DNA from: Verrucomicrobiota bacterium
Lineage (GTDB): Bacteria > Verrucomicrobiota > Verrucomicrobiia > Opitutales > Opitutaceae
Direction of reading: 5' to 3'
Assembly (NCBI GenBank): GCA_030832235.1
Contig: JAURJO010000058.1
Coordinates: forward strand, 1 to 14,030
DNA: 14,030 bases
Every line of letters starts with the position of its first letter. Within the stretch, counting starts at the first letter, position 1. The position numbers and the translations under genes were made by a program. Shown piece after piece: positions 7,541 to 12,856 of this stretch. The notes under the pieces were generated by a model that saw only the letters and a program-made list of their open reading frames with translations, had not been told where the DNA came from and ran no database searches.

Positions 7541-8902
7541 TCAGTCCTTTGGAAGCGCGTCACGGTCGCGGGCGGAAACGCGGGTGAGGGTGGCGAGCAG
7601 GTCGCGGAGACGGTCGGGTTGCGCGGTGGCGAGGTTGGTCTTCTCCGCGGGATCGGCGGCGAGGTTGTACACCTCATGGGTGGCCTTGGCGCCGTCGCCG
7701 GTGACGATCAGCTTCCAGTTGCCGAGGCGCACCGAACGGGCGCGCCAGCCGGGTGCGACCGAATAGAGCGGACGCTCGACTGGCGCCGCGTGCTCGGTGA
7801 GCAATCCACCGATCGTGGTGCCGTCCCACTTCGGGTCCGAGGTCGGCTTGAAGCCGGTCAAAGCGGCGAAGGTCGGCAGCCAATCGGTGATCTGCACCGG
7901 CGACTCGACGCGTCCTGCGCGGGCGCGGCCCGGCCAGGACACCACCGTCGGCACGCGGATGCCGCCCTCGTGCAGATCCCCCTTTTTACCGCGCCACGGG
8001 GTGTTGCGGCCGGGGAGCGGGCCGGACGGGCAGCGGTCGTCGGGATAGGTCGGGTCGTTGTTCTGCGCGGTGCTGCCGCCGTTGTCGCTGGTGAACACGA
8101 CGAGGGTGTTGGCGCGGCGGCCGGTGCGTTCGAGCGCGGCGAGGATCCGACCCACGCCGTCGTCGAGATGCATGATCGAGGCGGCGTAGTGCCGCGCGAC
8201 TTCGCCGGTGATATCCGCGGGCACGCGGGCGACCCACTCGTCGGGCTCGCGCACCGGCAGGTGCACGGCGGTGAACGGTACGTAGAGGAAGAACGGCCGG
8301 TCGCTGCGGGCCTCGAGCCAACTCACCGCTTCACGGGTGAGAAGGTCCGTGACGTGTCCTTCCTCGGTGATGAGCTTCCCGTTGCGGTGCCAGGTCTCGC
8401 TGAACGGCCCTTTCTTGTACTTGTGGCTGTAGGGCGACACGCCGCCGGCCAGCGAGCCGTACGCGTGATCGAAGCCGAAACGGTTCGGGCCCTGCTCGGG
8501 CAGCGATCCGAGGTGCCATTTGCCGATCAAGGCGGTGTCGTAGCCGACGGACTTCAGCGCACGTGGGAGGGTGAGGGTATCCCAGGGCAGGGCGCGCTCG
8601 TTCTGCGGGTTGGTCACGCCGAAACGGCTCCAGCAGCGGCCGGTCATCAGCCCCGTGCGTGTCGGACTGCAGACCGGGGCGACATAGTGCGCGGCCAACT
8701 CGAGGCCCTCGCGGGCCAGGCGATCGAGGTTCGGCGTGGGAGCGTTCCCGCCGTGAAAACCGACGTCTCCCCAGCCGAGGTCGTCGGCCATGATGAAGAC
8801 GATGTTGGGTCGATTGGCGGGGGCTGCTTCGACACTCGTGCACCACCAGCAGGCGAGGGCGAATAAGCTGGCGGCAAGATGACACCTAAAGTGCGGCTTC
8901 AT
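7541..8902 (-). CDS. exported S1-family sulfatase with canonical active site
   Basis: Protein of 453 residues with a Sec-type signal (about 1-26, ending SVEA). It hydrolyses sulfate esters, most likely on a sulfated polysaccharide or oligosaccharide. The type I sulfatase signature is complete: metal pair D40-D41 in MADDLGWGD, formylglycine site CSPTR (C78-R82) followed by TGLMTGR, GKWHLG with K128 and H130, H214 in TAVHLP, the C-terminal metal pair D273-N274 in SDNGG, and a basic RGKKGDLHEGGIRVP block (304-318). C78 must be converted to formylglycine by FGE or an anaerobic maturase; neither is in the window. It starts 8 bases after the other sulfatase and ends 9 bases before the esterase-like gene, so the three form a tight unit. 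The desulfated position and the sugar cannot be told from the sequence alone. Confidence 0.96.
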   Translation of the reverse strand: MKPHFRCHLAASLFALACWWCTSVEAAPANRPNIVFIMADDLGWGDVGFHGGNAPTPNLDRLAREGLELAAHYVAPVCSPTRTGLMTGRCWSRFGVTNPQNERALPWDTLTLPRALKSVGYDTALIGKWHLGSLPEQGPNRFGFDHAYGSLAGGVSPYSHKYKKGPFSETWHRNGKLITEEGHVTDLLTREAVSWLEARSDRPFFLYVPFTAVHLPVREPDEWVARVPADITGEVARHYAASIMHLDDGVGRILAALERTGRRANTLVVFTSDNGGSTAQNNDPTYPDDRCPSGPLPGRNTPWRGKKGDLHEGGIRVPTVVSWPGRARAGRVESPVQITDWLPTFAALTGFKPTSDPKWDGTTIGGLLTEHAAPVERPLYSVAPGWRARSVRLGNWKLIVTGDGAKATHEVYNLAADPAEKTNLATAQPDRLRDLLATLTRVSARDRDALPKD

Positions 8903-8910
8903 GGTAAAAC

Positions 8911-10365
8911 TCAGCCGCCCTTTTTCTTCCCCTTCGCCTTAGCGGGCGGGGCCTCCCCGCCGAACTTCGCCGCGCGATCGCGCTCGTGCAGATCCGTGCG
9001 GGCGAACGTCCCTTCTGCGACGGGGGTGTGCGCCGCCTTGGCGTAACCTTGAAGCCGCGTGAGGATTTCGGGATTTTTCGCCGCGAGGTCGTTCCTTTCG
9101 CTGACGTCGGCCGCCAGGTTGTACAGCTCCCAGGGCCCGTTCGGTTTCATCTGGATGGCTTTCCAGTCGCCGGAACGCACGGCGGTCTGGCCGACGAATT
9201 CCCAGTAGAGGTACTCGTGACGAGCCTGCTTTCGTCCAGCGGCGGCCTCGCCGATGAGTTCAGGCACGAGACTGATGCCGTCGATGTCGGCCGGGGTTTG
9301 CGCGCCGCAGAGTTCGGCAATCGTCGGCAGGATGTCGGGGAAGTACCACAGGTGGTCGCTGACACGCCCCGCGGTGATTCGGCCGGGCCAGCGCGCGGCA
9401 ACCGGCACGCGAAGGCCGCCTTCGTAGAGCTGGCCCTTCTTGCCGCGGAACTCGACGCCGGTCTTGGGGTCCTTGTTGGCGCTGTGCACCCCGCGCGGGA
9501 ACTCGGGGGTGACAAAGTAATCCGCGCCACCGTTGTCGCCGCTGAACATCACCAGGGTTTTTTCCTCGAGACCGAGTTCCTTTAGCAGCGCGAGAATCTG
9601 GCCGACCTGCCGGTCGAGCATGTTAACCATCGCGGCGTAGCGGCGGGCGGCCTCCGGCCACGGTTTGTCGCGAAACATCGCCCACGACGGGTCGGAATCG
9701 GGGATGTCGAAGTTGCCGTGGGGCGGGGTGAACGGCAGGTAGGCGAGGAAGGGGCGGTCGCGGTTGGCGCGGATGAACTTCACCGCCTCGTCGAAGATCA
9801 CGTACTGCGAGTAGGTGTCGCCACTGCTGTTGCCGCGATTACCGGGGTACGCGACCTCGGCGCTGTTCCGGACGAGGTAGGGCGGGTAGTAGGTGTGCGC
9901 GTGGACCTGGTCGTAGTAACCGAAGAAGACGTCGAAGCCGTGCGCCTCGGGGACACCGGTCGACCCGCGACCGCCGTTGCCCCATTTGCCGAACCCCCCC
10001 GTGGCGTAGCCGAGCGGTTTCAGGATCGAGGCGATCGTGGCCTCGCCCGCGCGCAGCGGGGTGCCGCCGCCGTTCAGGCGCACGGACGTGTGTCCGCTGT
10101 GTTTGCCGGTGAGGAAGCAACAGCGGGTGGGCGCGCAAACCGCCGACCCCGCCATGCCCTGCGTAAAGCGGACGCCCTCGGTGGCGATGCGGTCGATGTT
10201 GGGTGTGACCAGGTGAGGGTTGCCGGCATAGCCGGGCTCGAAGTAGCCGAGTTCGTCGGCCATGATGTAGACGACGTTTGGACGTTGGGTCGTCTTGGCG
10301 GTGGCGGCCACCGCGAGCGAGGTCGCGAGGAGGGCAAGGAGCGGGGTGAACAACCGGGGTCTCAT
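8911..10365 (-). CDS. exported S1-family sulfatase with variant active-site motifs
   Basis: Protein of 484 residues with a Sec-type signal (about 1-23, ending ATAKT). The formylglycine motif is CAPTR (C77-R81) followed by CCFLTGKHSG; the C-terminal metal pair is D277-N278 in SGDNGG, with H216 in TPPHGN and RGKKGQLYEGGLRVP as the basic loop. Two positions differ from the neighbouring sulfatase. The N-terminal metal pair is D37-E38 (ADELGY) instead of Asp-Asp, and the sulfate-binding block is GKWGNGG (126-132) instead of GKWHLG, so K127 is kept but the His is lost. I believe such changes mark a recurrent subfamily rather than a dead enzyme, but activity is less certain. The C-terminus ends in a Lys/Ala/Gly-rich tail. 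The two sulfatases are quite diverged and probably act on different positions or sugars. The start is preceded by CCCCCCTTTTTCC and a terminator-like hairpin. Confidence 0.95.
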   Translation of the reverse strand: MRPRLFTPLLALLATSLAVAATAKTTQRPNVVYIMADELGYFEPGYAGNPHLVTPNIDRIATEGVRFTQGMAGSAVCAPTRCCFLTGKHSGHTSVRLNGGGTPLRAGEATIASILKPLGYATGGFGKWGNGGRGSTGVPEAHGFDVFFGYYDQVHAHTYYPPYLVRNSAEVAYPGNRGNSSGDTYSQYVIFDEAVKFIRANRDRPFLAYLPFTPPHGNFDIPDSDPSWAMFRDKPWPEAARRYAAMVNMLDRQVGQILALLKELGLEEKTLVMFSGDNGGADYFVTPEFPRGVHSANKDPKTGVEFRGKKGQLYEGGLRVPVAARWPGRITAGRVSDHLWYFPDILPTIAELCGAQTPADIDGISLVPELIGEAAAGRKQARHEYLYWEFVGQTAVRSGDWKAIQMKPNGPWELYNLAADVSERNDLAAKNPEILTRLQGYAKAAHTPVAEGTFARTDLHERDRAAKFGGEAPPAKAKGKKKGG

Positions 10366-10380
10366 GGAAAAAGGGGGGTA

Positions 10381-10421
10381 AGAAAATCCGCCGCCGGTTC
10401 CGGAGGGAAGCGCGGCGGCGG
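10381..10421 (-). terminator. terminator-like hairpin directly before the first sulfatase gene
   Basis: A perfect 9-bp GC stem, CCGCCGCCG (10388-10396) with CGGCGGCGG (10413-10421), encloses 16 bases that can form a further 4-bp TTCC/GGAA stem. On the minus strand the stem is followed by ATTTTCTTA. The sulfatase ATG is only about 15 bases beyond this tail, so this could act as an attenuator or an mRNA-processing element rather than a plain terminator. Confidence 0.6.
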
Positions 10422-10434
10422 GAGAAAGAGGACG

Positions 10435-10453
10435 AAAACGGGCCGACGCCCGT
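10435..10453 (-). terminator. short terminator hairpin just after the DUF1080 gene
   Basis: A 6-bp stem, ACGGGC (10438-10443) with GCCCGT (10448-10453), has a 4-base loop and is followed on the minus strand by a TTTT run (10438-10435). It lies 5 bases beyond the DUF1080 stop codon. The stem is short, so this is a weak terminator on its own. With the second hairpin at 10388-10421 it forms a tandem pair. Confidence 0.5.
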
Positions 10454-10458
10454 CGGAC

Positions 10459-11163
10459 TCAGAGTTCCTTCAGGCGGATGTTGCGCCAACGGATTTCTTC
10501 GCCGGGCGGGTTCTTTTTGCCGTCGCCGATACCGTGCACCTGCAGGGCGATGATGCCGCGCGTGGTCATACCGTCCTTCAAGTCGACGGCCTTCACGCCA
10601 TTGATGAAGGTCTGGATTTGATCACCGCGGCACTCGATGCGGGCCTTGTTCCAGTCGCCTTGTTTGAAGGCCTTCTGGGCGGCGGCGTTGTCCTTGAGGT
10701 CGGCCAGCCAGCCGCGTCGGGCCTCGTCGTAGACGCCGGCGGTGTAGGCGCGGGGAGACGGGTCGATCTCGTACTGGTAGCCGAAGACGCGGTCGGCCGG
10801 GAATTTCTTCTTCTTCCCGTTGATCTCCTTCTCGGTCTCCTGCGCGTAGAACTCGCTGCGGAACTGCACGCCGGAGTTCATGTTCGGGGCGACCTTGAAC
10901 TCGAACTCGAGGATGAAGTCCCCGTAGGTCTTCTTCGTGCAGAGAAAGCTGTTGCCGGTCTTCAGCACGGTGGTGCCGACGATCGCGCCGTCCTCGACAC
11001 GGTACTTGGCGGTGCCGCTGTGCTGCTCCCAGCCGTCCAGGTTGCGTCCGTTGAAAAGGTTGACCCAGCCGTCGGCGGCGCGGGCGCCGCCGGCGAGGAT
11101 GAGCGCGCCCGTGAGCGCGAGTTGCGGGAGAAGGCGGCCAAGGCCGCGGGATGGGGTTTTCAT
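10459..11163 (-). CDS. exported DUF1080 protein (3-keto-glycoside lyase/hydratase family)
   Basis: Protein of 234 residues from the ATG at 11163-11161, which directly opens a Sec-type signal (about 1-29, ending GARA). An in-frame ATG further upstream would run into the aminotransferase gene. The mature part is one DUF1080 beta-sandwich (PF06439): LFNGRNLDGW (36-45), YGDFILEFEFK (80-90), NSGVQFRS (96-103), YQYEID (129-134), GDWNKARIECRG (169-180), FINGV (186-190) and IIALQVHG (204-211). Members of this family have been assigned 3-keto-glycoside 1,2-lyase and 3-keto-2-hydroxyglucal hydratase activity, cleaving sugars after oxidation at C3. A Lys-rich insert (NGKKKKF, 115-121) lies in a loop. 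The sugar 3-dehydrogenase that would make its substrate is not in the window. The gene follows the aminotransferase by 38 bases and precedes two hairpins. Family is certain; the activity here is inferred from relatives. Confidence 0.93.
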   Translation of the reverse strand: MKTPSRGLGRLLPQLALTGALILAGGARAADGWVNLFNGRNLDGWEQHSGTAKYRVEDGAIVGTTVLKTGNSFLCTKKTYGDFILEFEFKVAPNMNSGVQFRSEFYAQETEKEINGKKKKFPADRVFGYQYEIDPSPRAYTAGVYDEARRGWLADLKDNAAAQKAFKQGDWNKARIECRGDQIQTFINGVKAVDLKDGMTTRGIIALQVHGIGDGKKNPPGEEIRWRNIRLKEL

Positions 11164-11201
11164 GGTGAGGAGGAGTTTTCGGGTGAGGGAAATGCCCGCG
11201 T

Positions 11202-12308
11202 TCAGCCGCGCAGAATGTTGCCGAGGGCGGCGAGCACGAGGTCGACGTTGCGCACGGTGGCGCCGTGGCCCATCAGGCCGATGCGCCAAGCCTTGCCCGC
11301 CATCGGCCCGAGTCCCGCGCCGATCTCGATGCCGTATTCCTCGAGGAGGCGTTTGCGGACGCCGGCGTCATCGGCGCCTTCCGGCACCCGGATGCAGTTG
11401 AGCGAGTGCAGCGAGCGTTTGGGGATGTAACTCAACCCGAGACGTTCGAGACCGGCGCGGAGACGCTGGTGCATCGCGGCGTGACGGGCGATCCGCGCGT
11501 CGAGGCCTTCCTCCAGCAGGATCGTCAGCGCCTCGTGCAACGCGTAGGTCATGTTGATCGGCGCCGTGTGATGGTAAACGCGGCCGCCACCGCCGCCGCC
11601 GGTGTAATACTTCCGGAGCATCGAGACATCGAGGTACCACGACTGCACCTTGGTCTTGCGCGCGTCCATGCGGGCGAGCGCCCGCGGACCGAAGCTAACC
11701 GGGGAGAGTCCCGGCGGGCAGCTCAGGCACTTTTGGGTGCCGCTGTAGATCGCGTCGATGCCCCAGTCGTCGACCCGCAGCTCGTGTCCGCCGAGGCTGG
11801 TCACGGCGTCGACCACCAGCAGTGCGCCGTGCGCGCGGGTGAGCGCGGAAAGTTCCTCGATCGGCTGATGGGCGCCGGTGCTGGTCTCGGCCTGCACGAT
11901 GCCGAGGACCTTGGCCTTCGGGTGCGCGGCGAGGGCGGCGGCGATCTGCTCAAGGGAGAACGTCTCGCCCCACGGGCACTCGAGGGCGTGCACAACCGCG
12001 CCGCAGCGCTCCATCACATCCTTCATGCGCGTGCCGAAGACGCCGTTGACACCCACGATCACCTCGTCGCCGGGCTCCACGAGATTCACGGCGATGCACT
12101 CCATGCCCGCCATGCCGGTGCCGCTGACCGGAAACGTGAGCGGGTTGGACGTGCGGAAGACCTGGCGCAGCATTTCGCAGACCTGATCCATGATGGTCAG
12201 GTACTGTGGATCGAGGTGACCAAGGGTGGGCGAGCCGAGGGCGCGGAGCACGCGTTGCGGCACGGGGCTGGGGCCGGGACCCATGAGAAGACGTTCGGCG
12301 GGATGCAT
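11202..12308 (-). CDS. class V aminotransferase, alanine/serine-glyoxylate type
   Basis: Protein of 368 residues with no signal peptide, so cytoplasmic. It is a PLP enzyme of the AGT1/SGAT group, which transfers an amino group from alanine or serine to glyoxylate. Visible landmarks are GPGPSPVP (10-17), the SGTGMAGME cofactor loop (62-70), D167 in VVDAVTSLGG, the PLP lysine K193 in SGTQKCL, YHHTAP (245-250) and the C-terminal RIGLMGH with carboxylate-binding R342. The order and spacing match human AGT1 as I remember it. One oddity is a run of six glycines (237-242) just before YHHT, where relatives have a mixed loop. I chose the ATG at 12308 because it places the GPGP motif at the usual distance from the N-terminus; upstream in-frame codons run into the divergent promoter region. 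It is the first gene of the minus-strand cluster. Whether serine or alanine is the donor cannot be decided. Confidence 0.93.
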   Translation of the reverse strand: MHPAERLLMGPGPSPVPQRVLRALGSPTLGHLDPQYLTIMDQVCEMLRQVFRTSNPLTFPVSGTGMAGMECIAVNLVEPGDEVIVGVNGVFGTRMKDVMERCGAVVHALECPWGETFSLEQIAAALAAHPKAKVLGIVQAETSTGAHQPIEELSALTRAHGALLVVDAVTSLGGHELRVDDWGIDAIYSGTQKCLSCPPGLSPVSFGPRALARMDARKTKVQSWYLDVSMLRKYYTGGGGGGRVYHHTAPINMTYALHEALTILLEEGLDARIARHAAMHQRLRAGLERLGLSYIPKRSLHSLNCIRVPEGADDAGVRKRLLEEYGIEIGAGLGPMAGKAWRIGLMGHGATVRNVDLVLAALGNILRG

Positions 12309-12423
12309 CGGGAAAAGGCAAAGCCAGCCGCGGCGCGGCGACGAGCGCGAAGATTGCGCTGCGGTGAATTCTCCCGGGTGAGCGGGCTTGCACCGGAAGC
12401 GAGCCCCGCGGCAGATTCGCCAA
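12309..12423. promoter_or_regulatory. divergent intergenic region between the aminotransferase gene and crcB
   Basis: These 115 GC-rich bases separate two divergently transcribed genes and must hold the promoters of both, unless crcB is read through from elsewhere. I see no convincing -35/-10 pair on either strand. The best plus-strand candidate (TTGCAC at 12388 with GCAGAT at 12411, 17-base spacer) matches poorly and would start transcription almost at the crcB ATG. No conserved fluoride-riboswitch core is visible ahead of crcB. Confidence 0.4.
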
Positions 12424-12807
12424 ATGCGGACCCTTTTCCTGATCGCCCTCGGGTCGGCGCTGGGAGGCGTCGCGCGCAATGGCTTGTCGGCCTGGGTGGC
12501 GCAACGCGCAGGGGACGCGTTTCCGTGGGGCACGCTGGCGGTCAACGTGCTCGGTTCGCTCGTGGTGGGTGCGCTCGCCGCCGTGGGCGACGCCCCCCGC
12601 TGGGGGCTCTCCGTCGAGGCGCGGCAATTCCTCATGATCGGTGTCCTCGGCGGTTTCACGACTTTCTCGGCGTTCAGCCTGCAGACGCTTCGGTTGATCC
12701 AGGGCGGCGATTGGGCGCGCGTCGCCGGCAACGTGTTCCTGAGTGTCGGGCTAGGCCTGGCCGCCGCGGCCTTAGGCTACCGTCTGGTGCGCGGGTTGGC
12801 GGGGTGA
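12424..12807 (+). CDS. crcB: fluoride ion channel CrcB/Fluc
   Basis: Protein of 127 residues, the normal length for a single-domain Fluc subunit, with four hydrophobic segments (about 3-22, 36-54, 67-88 and 98-122). It works as an antiparallel dimer in the inner membrane and exports fluoride. Diagnostic motifs are all present: GGVARN (14-19) in the first helix, WGTLAVNVLGS (35-45) with the conserved N41, and GVLGGFTTFSAFS (73-85), which carries the central sodium-site segment and the two phenylalanines F81 and F84 that line the fluoride path. I chose the ATG at 12424 because it opens directly on the first helix. An ATG 36 bases upstream would add a basic, polar extension that the family lacks. 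No Shine-Dalgarno or fluoride riboswitch is visible. uxuA follows on the same strand after 49 bases. Confidence 0.95.
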   Translation: MRTLFLIALGSALGGVARNGLSAWVAQRAGDAFPWGTLAVNVLGSLVVGALAAVGDAPRWGLSVEARQFLMIGVLGGFTTFSAFSLQTLRLIQGGDWARVAGNVFLSVGLGLAAAALGYRLVRGLAG

Positions 12808-12856
12808 GTGCGCTTTGTTCCCGGCCCAACCGTGAAGGAATCGATACTTCCCTGAG

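Noticed and set aside
10443..10456. Palindrome CCGACGCCCGTCGG as an operator site
   Set aside because: It sits directly after the DUF1080 stop and overlaps the better explanation, a short terminator stem followed by TTTT. There is no second copy elsewhere to suggest a regulator site.
11164..11289. Longer N-terminus for the DUF1080 protein, starting at 11289
   Set aside because: The extra 42 residues are Arg-rich, overlap the aminotransferase coding sequence and precede a complete signal peptide.
9718..11430. 570-codon open frame on the plus strand opposite the sulfatase, DUF1080 and aminotransferase genes
   Set aside because: It spans three real genes and their gaps, and its translation is Gly/Val/Arg-rich without domain signatures. 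It is a codon-bias artefact, as are the plus frames at 11265-12878, 5461-6927 and 7619-8866.
12388..12416. Candidate sigma-70 promoter for crcB (TTGCAC, 17-base spacer, GCAGAT)
   Set aside because: The -10 element matches the consensus at only two positions, and the start point would fall almost on the ATG. The match is no better than chance in GC-rich DNA.
12309..12423. Possible fluoride riboswitch upstream of crcB
   Set aside because: I looked for the conserved GAUGG / GUUC / CUGAUGACUCC-type elements of the crcB RNA motif and could not place them. The GC-rich stems here do not form that layout.
12309..12731. Longer N-terminus for the aminotransferase, starting at 12731
   Set aside because: The extension runs antisense through crcB and has no family similarity; the ATG at 12308 gives the normal family length.
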